Shown: piece after piece, positions 29,185-39,188 of the stretch
How the letters are laid out: each line of letters starts with the position of its first letter
How positions within the stretch are numbered: the stretch's first letter is position 1
From: Planotetraspora thailandica
GTDB taxonomy: Bacteria > Actinomycetota > Actinomycetes > Streptosporangiales > Streptosporangiaceae
DNA: 64,000 nt
Assembly (NCBI RefSeq): GCF_016863335.1
Contig: NZ_BOOR01000006.1
Location: 1-64,000, forward strand
Direction: 5' to 3'
Notes under the pieces: generated by a model
Seen by the model: only the letters and a program-made list of their open reading frames with translations
Told to the model about the DNA's origin: nothing
Databases searched by the model: none
Made by a program: the position numbers and the translations under genes

Positions 29185-30333
29185 GTGAGCACCGGACAGC
29201 CGCCGTATCCGCAGGATGATTCAGACGGAGCCCATCCTCCCGCGAACCGCCAGGACCCGGACGTCACGATCATCGGCTACGGCAACACGGCGCAGCAGCC
29301 GGGTCCGCAGCAGGGACAGGGATACGGCCAGCCGGGCTACGGAGCACCGGCCTATGGTCAGACGGCCCAATATGGGGGTGACGCCCAGCCTGGATACGGC
29401 GGGCAGCAACCCCCGCATCCGTACGGCCAGCAGCCCCAGCAGCCGTACGGGCAGCCCGGCTACAACCAGCCGGGCTACGGCCAGCCCCAGCAGGGCTACG
29501 GTCAGGGGCAGCCCGACTTCGCGCAGCCCCAGCAGCCCTACGGCCAGGGGTACGGTCAGGGCTACGGCGAACAACCCCAGCAGCCGTACGGCCAGCCCGA
29601 CTACGGTCAGCAGCAGCCCTACGGGCAGCCCGGCTACGGTCAGCCTCAACAGCCGTATGGGCAGCCCGGCTACAACCAGCCGGGGTACGGCCAGCCCCAG
29701 CAGGGCTACGGACAGCCCCAGCAGCCCTATGGCCAGCCGTACGGGCAGCCGGGATACGGCGGCCAGCCCGGGTACGGACAGGTCGGCTACGGCGGGCCGT
29801 ACGGGCAGCCTGTGCCGCCCGGCGCGCCGGCGCCGCTCGCCGAGTGGTGGCAGCGCCTGGTCGCGCGGATCATCGACGGCGTCGTCCTCGGGATCCCGTT
29901 CGCCATCGTCTCCGGGATCATCGGCTCCATCCTGATCACGCAGGCCGGGTTCGACCCGACCACGGGCACCGTGACGCTGGAGAGCGGGGTGTTCGCCGCC
30001 GCGGTGATTACCGCACTGCTCGGCGGCGCGGGAATGATCGCGTACGAGTTCCTCATGCTCCGCGCCAAGGGGCAGACCCTTGGAAAGATGGCCATGGGGA
30101 TCAAGGTCGTTCCCGTCGGCGGGGTGCTGGCGCCGGGCGGACTCGGGCAGGACACGGCGGCGAAGCGGGCGGGCGTCGCCTTCGGCCCGCAGTTGCTCCG
30201 GTGGATTCCGTTCGTGGGCTGGATCGCGAGCCTGTTCGCCTTGGTGAATGTGCTCTGGCTGCTCTGGGACAAGCCCCTACGGCAGGCGTTGCACGACAAG
30301 ATCGCCGAAACGATCGTGGTAAAGATCAAGTAG
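29185..30333 (+). CDS. RDD-family membrane protein with long Gln/Pro/Tyr/Gly-rich N-terminal tail
   Basis: 382 residues from GTG 29185 (GAGG seven bases before). Residues about 35-205 are low complexity, built of repeats such as [11 protein letters not shown]; a stretch encoding [19 protein letters not shown] occurs twice with near-identical DNA (about 29450 and 29660), a sign of internal duplication. The C-terminal part is an RDD domain: [18 protein letters not shown], then hydrophobic helices and [20 protein letters not shown] proteins are integral membrane proteins of mostly unknown or transport-related role. The tail would face the cytoplasm. Confidence 0.87.
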   Translation: MSTGQPPYPQDDSDGAHPPANRQDPDVTIIGYGNTAQQPGPQQGQGYGQPGYGAPAYGQTAQYGGDAQPGYGGQQPPHPYGQQPQQPYGQPGYNQPGYGQPQQGYGQGQPDFAQPQQPYGQGYGQGYGEQPQQPYGQPDYGQQQPYGQPGYGQPQQPYGQPGYNQPGYGQPQQGYGQPQQPYGQPYGQPGYGGQPGYGQVGYGGPYGQPVPPGAPAPLAEWWQRLVARIIDGVVLGIPFAIVSGIIGSILITQAGFDPTTGTVTLESGVFAAAVITALLGGAGMIAYEFLMLRAKGQTLGKMAMGIKVVPVGGVLAPGGLGQDTAAKRAGVAFGPQLLRWIPFVGWIASLFALVNVLWLLWDKPLRQALHDKIAETIVVKIK

Positions 30334-30339
30334 CGGTGC

Positions 30340-30377
30340 AAAACGGGGCCGATGGAACGGACCATCGGCCCCGTTTT
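30340..30377 (+). terminator. Intrinsic terminator after the first RDD gene
   Basis: AACGGGGCCGATGG and CCATCGGCCCCGTT form a near-perfect 14-bp stem around a short loop, followed by TTTTTG. It starts seven bases after the stop codon. Confidence 0.92.
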
Positions 30378-30497
30378 TGTATCTTCGGCACAACAAGTGC
30401 GGCGCGTGCAGAGGGGGGATAATCCTCGTAACGGTGAGGCTTTCGTGCGCGATGCTTGACCGAAGCCGGTCTCTACTCCGTCACGAGAGGTGACCAA

Positions 30498-31157
30498 ATG
30501 ACCGCAGAACCACCCCCCGGACAGAATCCTTATCAGCCGGGGCCGCCGCCTCCGGGTGGATATCAGCCTCCGCCGCCTCCGCCGCCCGGTGGATATCCGC
30601 CGCCCGGCTACGGCCCTTATGGAGCCGGCCCTCAGGGAGCGCCCGTTCCCCCCGGCGCCCCCGCGCCTCTCGCCCTATGGTGGGAGCGCTGGGTCGCGCG
30701 AATCATCGACTTCATCATCTTCTTCGTCGTGTACTACATTCTCCTGTCCATCCTCAACTCGATCTTCAAGCCGTCCTTCGCGGATCTGCTGCAGAACCCC
30801 ACGGGCACCCTGTTTATGCCCTATTTCCTCGCCGGTGTGATCGCCTATGGCGCATATACGGCCTACGACTACGTGCTGCACTCCAAGGACGGCCAGACCC
30901 TCGGCAAGAAGGTCATGAAGATCAAGGTCGTCGGCGTCGGAGGGGCCGCACTGGATTCGTCCGCCCTTATGAAGCGCTCGGCTCTCTACCCCGGGGTCAT
31001 GGTTCTCATGGCCTTGGTGGGGGCGTCCTCCCTCTTCAACTTCCTCGCCGGAATCCTGATGCTCGTCATCGCTGTGATGGTGGTGGCCGACCAGCCCCTT
31101 CACCAGGGGCTTCACGACAAGGTCGCCGGCACGATCGTGGTGAAGGCGCCGCAGTGA
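30498..31157 (+). CDS. RDD-family membrane protein with proline-rich N-terminus
   Basis: 219-residue paralog of the preceding gene. A Pro/Gly-rich N-terminal stretch (about 1-55) precedes LALWWERWVARIIDFIIFF, the hydrophobic helices and KDGQTLGKKVMKIKVVG of the RDD domain. ATG 30498 follows GAGAGGTG. It is separated from its paralog by an intrinsic terminator, so it must have its own promoter in the 120 bases between. Confidence 0.87.
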   Translation: MTAEPPPGQNPYQPGPPPPGGYQPPPPPPPGGYPPPGYGPYGAGPQGAPVPPGAPAPLALWWERWVARIIDFIIFFVVYYILLSILNSIFKPSFADLLQNPTGTLFMPYFLAGVIAYGAYTAYDYVLHSKDGQTLGKKVMKIKVVGVGGAALDSSALMKRSALYPGVMVLMALVGASSLFNFLAGILMLVIAVMVVADQPLHQGLHDKVAGTIVVKAPQ

Positions 31158-31214
31158 CCTGGTGCCGATATCGCATCGACCCGGTGTGATCTACTTCCCG
31201 TAGTGGGGGTTAAA

Positions 31215-31248
31215 GGTGGGGCGGCCGCTTCGGCGGACCGCCCCACTT
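31215..31248 (+). terminator. Intrinsic terminator after the second RDD gene
   Basis: GTGGGGCGG and CCGCCCCAC form a strong stem with an interior CCGCTTCGG hairpin, 58 bases after the stop. The T tract is short. From here to 31464 I see no gene; the region is GC-rich. Confidence 0.75.
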
Positions 31249-31464
31249 GGTATTCATGGGTATGATTTCGGCGCCATCCGGTAAGGCGGCTGGAGAGACG
31301 GGGATTGCCTTCCTCGCCAGGAGGCCACCCGGAACGAGGACCCAGGTCGGCGCGGCGCTATCGTCGTGTCGTGGCCCTACGGCTGGGAACGCCGCGCACG
31401 GCCAGCTGTCATCCGAAATTTACACGGGTGCCGCGAAAGACACCCCCGGCGCGAGCGAGTCAGA

Positions 31465-31629
31465 ATGTCAGATGTATTGTCCGCGTTGATACCTTCCGTC
31501 GTCGCCGCGGGAGCCGTCGTGTACGGGATCGTAAAGTTGGTACGTTCCGATGCGGCGGGGCTCAGGCCAACGCGGCAGTCGCGGGAGAACTCAGGAAGCT
31601 CTCAGGTTCCTGAGAATCCACAATCTTGA
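31465..31629 (+). CDS. Putative small single-pass membrane protein
   Basis: 54 residues, MSDVLSALIPSVVAAGAVVY followed by GIVKLVRSD: one clear hydrophobic helix near the N-terminus and a short polar C-terminal tail. Ribosome site weak (GAGCGAG). It lies just before lsr2 in the same direction. No family recognised; coding status uncertain. Confidence 0.42.
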   Translation: MSDVLSALIPSVVAAGAVVYGIVKLVRSDAAGLRPTRQSRENSGSSQVPENPQS

Positions 31630-31632
31630 ATT

Positions 31633-31667
31633 GTCAGCCAAGGGAACCGGGTATATGTTTGGCTGAC
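31633..31667. promoter_or_regulatory. Inverted repeat upstream of lsr2
   Basis: GTCAGCCAA (31633-31641) and TTGGCTGAC (31659-31667) are perfect 9-base arms separated by 17 bases that contain GGGTATATG, a possible -10 region. It sits 34-68 bases before the lsr2 start. It may be an operator, possibly for autoregulation, or a terminator of the small gene; there is no T tract. Confidence 0.5.
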
Positions 31668-31700
31668 GAAACAAACTATGCTCCGCGAAAGGATTGCCGG

Positions 31701-32045
31701 ATGGCCAAGCATACACAGGTGATTCTCATAGATGATCTCGACGGTGGCGAGGCCAATGAGACCGTCGCGTTCGCCATTGACGGGACCTCTTATGAGATTG
31801 ACCTGAGCGACGGCAACGCCAAGCGGCTTCGCGATGCTCTGTCGCCTTTCGTCGGCGGTGCACGACGGGCCGAATCCGGCCCTGCCCGTGGTCGCCGTCG
31901 TGGTGTCGGTGGAAGCGCCCAGCGGGCGATGAGCCGCGAGAAGAGTGCCGAGATCCGCGCATGGGCGAAGTCGCACGGTCACCCCGTGAGCGAGCGTGGC
32001 CGTATTGCCGCGTCGATCGTCGAAGCGTACGAAGCGGCGCACTAA
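31701..32045 (+). CDS. lsr2: Lsr2 nucleoid-associated protein
   Basis: Bridging nucleoid protein that silences AT-rich and horizontally acquired DNA in actinobacteria. The 114-residue product has the N-terminal dimerisation region (VILIDDLDGGEANETVAF, YEIDLSDGNAKRLRDAL) and the C-terminal DNA-binding domain with IRAWAKSHGHPVSERGRI, whose RGR-type loop inserts in the minor groove. ATG 31701 is preceded by AAAGGA. The gene lies between lysS and clpC, as in mycobacteria. Confidence 0.95.
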   Translation: MAKHTQVILIDDLDGGEANETVAFAIDGTSYEIDLSDGNAKRLRDALSPFVGGARRAESGPARGRRRGVGGSAQRAMSREKSAEIRAWAKSHGHPVSERGRIAASIVEAYEAAH

Positions 32046-32056
32046 CTGCGCTCTTG

Positions 32057-32111
32057 ATCGCGCGGTTATCGCGATCGTCGGATGTCCTGACGATCGCGAT
32101 AACCGCGCGAT
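32057..32111. terminator. Perfect 23-bp inverted repeat after lsr2
   Basis: Arms 32057-32079 and 32089-32111 are perfectly complementary over 23 bases with a 9-base loop; the arms contain CGCGCGGTTATCGCGATCG. It begins 12 bases after the lsr2 stop and is followed by TGTGTTT. Most likely a strong terminator; the unusual length and the CGATCG/GATC content are noted. Confidence 0.8.
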
Positions 32112-32136
32112 TGTGTTTGCCGTCTCCTAAAACCTC

Positions 32137-32153
32137 GTTCGCTTGCGGCGTAT
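32137..32153. promoter_or_regulatory. Possible ClgR operator upstream of clpC
   Basis: GTTCGCTTGCGGCGTAT resembles the ClgR-box pattern of a CGC and a GCG half separated by five bases, with some mismatches. ClgR activates clp genes in actinobacteria. The site is about 160 bases before the clpC start; judged by eye only. Confidence 0.35.
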
Positions 32154-32313
32154 CCGGAACATCTCGCCGCGGTCAGGGGGTTGGATAGAGGGTGAACGCC
32201 TCGCTCTCGGGGAACCCCTCTGCTAAGGGAGCGGTCGCTGGGTCGGGGCTACCATGCGGAACGACGGGCCGGATCTCCCGGGCTCGCCTGACCGCTCTGT
32301 GAGGAGCGACGAG

Positions 32314-34815
<2,502 letters not shown>

Positions 34816-34838
34816 CCTGGATGTAGAGAGAAGTCGCG

Positions 34839-34860
34839 AGGGGCGCCCCAGGCGCCCCTC
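34839..34860 (+). terminator. GC-rich hairpin after clpC
   Basis: GAGGGGCGCC and GGCGCCCCTC pair perfectly over 10 bases around a two-base gap, 24 bases after the clpC stop. No T tract, so termination here would be of the GC-hairpin type common in actinomycetes. Confidence 0.65.
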
Positions 34861-34902
34861 GTCGGCGTTCTGGGCCCGTTCTCAGGAAATGCCGGCATGT
34901 CG

Positions 34903-34938
34903 GCCCGTGTGAGGTGATCTCACGCGGGCTTTTTGTTT
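34903..34938 (+). terminator. Intrinsic terminator downstream of clpC
   Basis: GCCCGTGTGAG and CTCACGCGGGC form an 11-base stem with one mismatch around GTGAT, followed by TTTTTGTTTT. A classical terminator backing up the hairpin at 34839-34860. Confidence 0.88.
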
Positions 34939-34962
34939 TGCGTGAGAGCGGGTGTCACGCCA

Positions 34963-34994
34963 CCAGACGTAGTACTACACTCTGTAGAGTCTGG
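34963..34994. promoter_or_regulatory. Dyad-rich hairpin upstream of the eboE-like gene
   Basis: CCAGAC (34963-34968) and GTCTGG (34989-34994) enclose a second dyad, CTACA-CTC-TGTAG (34975-34987), and GTAGTACTAC. It could be an operator or part of a leader; nothing else is recognisable in the rest of the 280-base gap before 35219. Confidence 0.45.
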
Positions 34995-35218
34995 CCGGGA
35001 TCCATATGGACCGTTGACGTGTGCGAGCGCAGTCTCGGCGTCATCCCAGAGGAGTACCTGTCAGTCCACTGTGAGAGGGACGCGGGAAACCGGGCGTCCG
35101 CGGGAGGCTCGGTCGGGGCCGGGAAGATCCCGGTGTCAACGGGACCTCGGCCCCATGCGATCGGGACCGATCGTCTGGATCATGGTCAGAGAGTGCACAA
35201 ACGTCTGGGAGGCATCTG

Positions 35219-36154
35219 ATGCGCCTGTTGCATGACGACGGGACGCTCGTTCACCTGGCCTATAACGCCGGGGTTCATCCCGCCGAGGACCTGGAGAACC
35301 TGATCGCGCACCTCACCCGGTACGCGGTCCCGGTACGCAGGAAGCTGGGGGTCGAGCGGCTCGGCATCGGACTGTGGCTGGCGCCCGCCGTGGCCGACCA
35401 CCTCATCGTCGATCGCATCGAACTCGTCCGGCTCCGCCGTTCGCTCGAGGAGCGGGGTCTCGAAGTGGTGAGCCTCAACGGGTCGGGCGGCCACAACCAG
35501 GACGTGCCCGGTCCTGACTGGGCCAAGCCCGAGCGTTATCGGTACACGATGTCGCTGGCGAAGATTCTCGCGTTCCTGCTTCCGGACGACGTGCAGTTCG
35601 GCAGCATCTCCACGATTCCGATCGGGTGGCGCCGCGACTGGCCCGCCGATCTGCATTCGATCGCCTCGCGGCGCCTCGAACGGCTCTCGCGGGAGTTGCG
35701 CGGCCTCTACAGCGTCACCGGGAAGACCATCCGGGTGGGTTTCGAGCCCTGGCCCGGATGTGTGCTGGAGACGACCGAGCAGGCGCTTGAGCGGGTCTGC
35801 GGCATCGACTCCGAGCATCTCGGGGTGTGCCTGGACGCGTGTCACCTGTCCTGCGGCGTCGAGGAGCGGGCGGCGGCGTTGCGCGGTCTGGCGCTCGCCG
35901 GTGCTCCCGTGGTGAAGCTGGGACACGTCCACAACCACAGCCAGGAGATCCCGAGCACTCAGCCGGTGCTTCAGGACACGCTGAACGCCATCCTCTCGGG
36001 CGCCGTCAACGGCACCGCCCACGTCGAGGTCGAGGCCCACGAGTGGACCGCCCCCAAGACGAAGAGCCCGGCGGCCCTCGTCGCCCGCCTCGCCGACGAG
36101 CTCGACTGGACCCGGCGCAATCTGACCGATCTGGGTCTCAAGCTCGCCGCCTGA
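35219..36154 (+). CDS. EboE-like TIM-barrel protein (xylose isomerase-like)
   Basis: 311 residues with the EboE family start: LAYNAGVHPAEDLENLIAHL and LGVERLGIGLWLAPAVADHL, then a sugar-phosphate isomerase/epimerase-like barrel with FEPWPGCVLETTEQAL, LGVCLDACHLSCG and VKLGHVHNH as likely metal/substrate strands. In clusters with eboABCDF the family is linked to moving isoprenoid precursors or metabolites across membranes. Here it stands alone and is somewhat shorter than typical EboE. ATG 35219 has a weak site (GGGAGG). Its stop is nine bases from repeat array C. Confidence 0.7.
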   Translation: MRLLHDDGTLVHLAYNAGVHPAEDLENLIAHLTRYAVPVRRKLGVERLGIGLWLAPAVADHLIVDRIELVRLRRSLEERGLEVVSLNGSGGHNQDVPGPDWAKPERYRYTMSLAKILAFLLPDDVQFGSISTIPIGWRRDWPADLHSIASRRLERLSRELRGLYSVTGKTIRVGFEPWPGCVLETTEQALERVCGIDSEHLGVCLDACHLSCGVEERAAALRGLALAGAPVVKLGHVHNHSQEIPSTQPVLQDTLNAILSGAVNGTAHVEVEAHEWTAPKTKSPAALVARLADELDWTRRNLTDLGLKLAA

Positions 36155-36162
36155 CCCGTCAG

Positions 36163-36279
36163 TGCATGATCACGAAACTTGTTTTCGCAGGTCGAGCGAG
36201 GTTTCGTCGAACTTCTGCATGATCACGACCGGTGTTTGCGCCGGTCAGGTGGGCATCCGCCGAACTTCTGCATGATCAC
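36163..36279 (-). repeat. 53-bp tandem repeat array C (two full units and one partial, inverted orientation)
   Basis: Read on the minus strand, cores start at 36279, 36226 and 36173, exactly 53 bases apart. The first two are full copies of GTGATCATGCAGAAGTTCG, with GACCTGCG or GACCGGCG as second block; the third keeps only GTGATCATGCA and abuts the eboE-like gene. The array lies between two converging genes, and its first core begins 23 bases after the mutY stop, oriented with mutY transcription. Confidence 0.95.
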
Positions 36280-36301
36280 GCCCAGGGGGTTGGGGGGAGG
36301 G

Positions 36302-37171
36302 TCAGGCGGGGAGGCGGTAGGTGCCGTCGTCGAGGAGTTCGGCCAGGCCGTCGTCGAGGAGGCCGTCGAGGGCGCGTTCCCGCTGCGCGTGGTCGTCCCA
36401 GACCGCATCCAAGGCCTCCTTGGGAACCGGGCCGTACGCCTCGCGCAGGACGGCGAGCAGTCGCCCCCGGCACTGCCGGTCGGTGCCCGCGTAGGTCTGG
36501 CCCACCCGCGCGGGGCCCGCGTGAGCGGGACGTCCGGCCAGCCGCCAGGCGCATCGTGCTGTGATGGGGCATTGCTCGCATTTGGGGGCGCGAGCCGTAC
36601 AGACCAGGGCGCCCAGCTCCATCACCGCGACGGCCCAGCGGGGGGCTCCCACCGGGGGCAGCAGCGACTCGGCGAGCTTGCGCTCAGCGGCCGTGGTGGC
36701 CTTGGGCGGATACTCCTCCCCGCGCACGGCTCTCGCCAGAACCCGGCGCACGTTGGTGTCCAGGACGGCGTGGCTGCCGCCGTAGGCGAAGCTGGCGACG
36801 GCGGCAGCCGTGTAGTCCCCGATACCCGGCAGGGCCCGCAGCTCGTCATACGTGGACGGCACGCGGCCGCCGTGGTCCGCCGTGATGGCCCTGGCGCACG
36901 CGTGCAGGTTCAGTGCCCGCCGTGGATAGCCGAGGCGCCCCCAGTGCCGTACGGCCTCGCCTGGAGGCTCCTGGGCGAGGGCCTGTGGAGTGGGCCAGCG
37001 CTCCATCCAGTCGGCCCAGACGGGGAGGACCCGGATGACCGGGGTCTGCTGGAGCATGATCTCGCTCACGAGGATTCCCCACGGCGTCGCGTCGGGGCGC
37101 CGCCACGGCAGGTCGCGGTTGTGCTCGGCGTACCAGTCCAGGATCGGTTCACGCAATGAGGAGGCGGCCAC
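36302..37171 (-). CDS. mutY: A/G-specific adenine DNA glycosylase
   Basis: Base-excision repair enzyme removing adenine mispaired with 8-oxoguanine. The 289-residue product has the helix-hairpin-helix ALPGIGDYTAAAVASFAYG with the catalytic Asp in VLDTNVRR, the N-terminal MLQQTPV motif, and four cysteines (CTARAPKCEQCPITARC) for a [4Fe-4S] cluster. It is short at the C-terminus, as in other actinobacteria. Start GTG 37171; TAAGGT six bases before it would suit a leaderless transcript. Confidence 0.95.
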   Translation of the reverse strand: MAASSLREPILDWYAEHNRDLPWRRPDATPWGILVSEIMLQQTPVIRVLPVWADWMERWPTPQALAQEPPGEAVRHWGRLGYPRRALNLHACARAITADHGGRVPSTYDELRALPGIGDYTAAAVASFAYGGSHAVLDTNVRRVLARAVRGEEYPPKATTAAERKLAESLLPPVGAPRWAVAVMELGALVCTARAPKCEQCPITARCAWRLAGRPAHAGPARVGQTYAGTDRQCRGRLLAVLREAYGPVPKEALDAVWDDHAQRERALDGLLDDGLAELLDDGTYRLPA

Positions 37172-37297
37172 GGTCCGACCTTATCGCCGGTCATTCTGGA
37201 GCAGGTCCGGACGGAAGCGGCTCGCGTGACCGCTTCGGCGGGGGACGAAGCGGCGAGCCGTTTCCCCTGGCGGGCCATGACTCTCCATACTGTCCGT

Positions 37298-38005
37298 ATG
37301 GATCCGGACACGTTCCGTGGTGATGTGGGTGTAGAAGGAGCGGACGTCTACTGGCGCCGCCGGGTGGCCGTGCTCACCGGCATGCTCGTCGTCGTGGCGG
37401 TCGTCGCCTGGGCGTGTTCGAGTGCGTCCAGCAAGCCGGACACCTCCAATGGCGTCAAGGCCTCTCCGGGCGCCAATGAGTCGCTGGTCGTCTCGCTCCC
37501 GTCACCGCTCGCCTCCAAGAGCGCGGGTGGCTCCGGTGCCGTGGTGCCCGGCGGGCCTTCGCCCACGCCTGGCTCGTCCGCGCACGCGTCGAAGAGCGAG
37601 AAAGCCCGCCGGCCCGGTGCGCCCTGCGATGCCAAGGACCTGGTGGTCGCCCTCCAGAGCGGGCAGGAGGTCTACAACAAGGACGCGATGCCGAGCTTCC
37701 TGCTGACCATCGTGAGCACCGGACGGACGGAGTGCACCGTCGACGTCGGCCCCCGCACGCTGGAGATGCGCGTCACCTCCGGCTCGGAGCGGATCTGGTC
37801 GACCGCCGACTGCGTCAGCGGCTCCGGCGTCGACACGCAGACGCTCGAGCGGGGCGTCCCGTACGTGCGCACCATCAACTGGGACCGCAGGCTCTCGGGG
37901 AGCGACTGTTCGAGCAGGCGCCCGTCGGCCACTCCCGGCACCTACGTCGCGGCGGCGCACGCCGGGATGCTGAAGAGCCCGAGGGTCGTCTTCCACCTGC
38001 GCTGA
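37298..38005 (+). CDS. Membrane-anchored hypothetical protein with extracytoplasmic domain
   Basis: 235 residues: a cytoplasmic N-terminus, one membrane helix (VAVLTGMLVVVAVVAWACS, about 24-42), a Ser/Pro-rich linker and a C-terminal domain with four cysteines. The C-terminal part (CDAKDLVVALQSGQEVYN, RTECTVDVGPRTLEMRV) resembles the DUF4232-type domains common in actinobacterial lipoproteins, but I cannot name a function. CATACT lies six bases before ATG 37298, which fits a leaderless start; the frame is open to 37226. Divergent from mutY. Confidence 0.7.
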   Translation: MDPDTFRGDVGVEGADVYWRRRVAVLTGMLVVVAVVAWACSSASSKPDTSNGVKASPGANESLVVSLPSPLASKSAGGSGAVVPGGPSPTPGSSAHASKSEKARRPGAPCDAKDLVVALQSGQEVYNKDAMPSFLLTIVSTGRTECTVDVGPRTLEMRVTSGSERIWSTADCVSGSGVDTQTLERGVPYVRTINWDRRLSGSDCSSRRPSATPGTYVAAAHAGMLKSPRVVFHLR

Positions 38006-38015
38006 CGGCGAGAGC

Positions 38016-39101
38016 TCAGAGGTAGCGTTCGAGAATCGACGATTCGGCGAGGCGGGACAGGCCCTCACGGACGCTGCGGGCGCGAGCCTCACCGACGCCG
38101 CCGACCGACTGGAGGTCGGTGATGCTGGCCGCGAGAAGCTTCTGCAGGCCGCCGAAGTGGCCCACCAGCCGGTCGACGATCGTGTCGGGCAGCCGGGGCA
38201 CCTTGGCCAGCAGGCGGAATCCGAAGGGGCTGACCGCGGTCTCCAGCGCGTCGGATCCGGAGTGGCCGAGCACGTGGGCGACGTTCGAAAGGTCGAGCAG
38301 GTCGGTGGAGGACAGGTCGTCGAGCTCCCGCATCGCCTCGGCGAAACGCTGGGGCAGGTTGCCGAGCGACGCGGGCTGGTAGTCGCGCACGATCAGCTCC
38401 CGATCGGCGTCGACCCCCGCCACCAGCTCGTCGAGCTGGAGGGTGAGCAGCCGGCCGTCGGTGCCGAGCTCGACCACATATCCCTCGATCTCCCCGGCGA
38501 TGCGGCGCACCATCTCCAGCCGCTGGACCACCGAGGCCACATCGCGGACGGTGACGAGATCTTCGATCTCCAGCGCCGACAACGTGCCCGAGACCTCGTC
38601 GAGCCGCAGCTTGTAGCGCTCCAGCGTGGCCAGGGCCTGGTTGGCCTTGGACAGGATCGCCGCGGACCCCTCCAGCACGTAGCGCGTGCCGTCGAGATAG
38701 AGCGCGATGATCCGCATCGACTTGCTGATGGCGATCACGGGCAGTGACGTCTGCCTGGCCACCCGCTGGGCCGTCCGGTGCCGGGTGCCCGACTCGTCGG
38801 TCGGGATCGTGGGATCGGGGACGAGGTGGACGGCCGCGCGCACGATGCGCAGTTCGCCGCTGTCGAGCACGATCGCGCCGTCCATCTTGGCCAGCTCGCG
38901 CAGCCGGGTCGGTGCGAAATCGACGTCGAGGGTGAATCCGCCGGTGCAGATCTCCTCGACGGAGTCGTTGTAGCCCAGGACGATCAGACCGCCGGTGTGG
39001 CCGCGGAGAATGCGCTCCAGCCCGTCACGCAGGGCTGTGCCGGGAGCGACCGCGGCGAGTGCGGCCCTCCATCGGTTGTCCAGTCCCTTGTCGTTGTGCA
39101 C
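38016..39101 (-). CDS. disA: DNA integrity scanning protein DisA (diadenylate cyclase)
   Basis: Makes cyclic di-AMP from two ATP while scanning DNA for lesions. The DAC domain motifs are DGAIVLD and SGTRHRTA (the RHR active-site motif), followed by a helical spine and a C-terminal helix-hairpin-helix ([20 protein letters not shown]). 361 residues, normal length. It is downstream of radA on the same strand, 87 bases away, as in mycobacteria and Bacillus. The window also contains a c-di-AMP riboswitch (27970-28120), a probable sensor of its product. Confidence 0.96.
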   Translation of the reverse strand: MHNDKGLDNRWRAALAAVAPGTALRDGLERILRGHTGGLIVLGYNDSVEEICTGGFTLDVDFAPTRLRELAKMDGAIVLDSGELRIVRAAVHLVPDPTIPTDESGTRHRTAQRVARQTSLPVIAISKSMRIIALYLDGTRYVLEGSAAILSKANQALATLERYKLRLDEVSGTLSALEIEDLVTVRDVASVVQRLEMVRRIAGEIEGYVVELGTDGRLLTLQLDELVAGVDADRELIVRDYQPASLGNLPQRFAEAMRELDDLSSTDLLDLSNVAHVLGHSGSDALETAVSPFGFRLLAKVPRLPDTIVDRLVGHFGGLQKLLAASITDLQSVGGVGEARARSVREGLSRLAESSILERYL

Positions 39102-39188
39102 GTGACCCCCGTGCTCGGACGGCTACTACATCCCGCGACGCCCCTGACGGCTCATGACGCCGCACAGTTTACCGGCGTAACGGTTTCT

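Noticed and set aside
34963-34994. BlaI/MecI-type operator (CTACA...TGTAG)
   Set aside because: The half-sites match loosely, but no BlaI or beta-lactamase gene is adjacent and the dyad is part of a larger hairpin; kept only as a generic dyad.
36179-37159. Open frames through the repeats and over mutY, and small frames encoding NFCMIT-like peptides
   Set aside because: The repeat complement reads NFCMIT in one frame, but a 53-bp period is not a multiple of three, so frames shift at each unit; the long frame here is antisense to a clear mutY gene.
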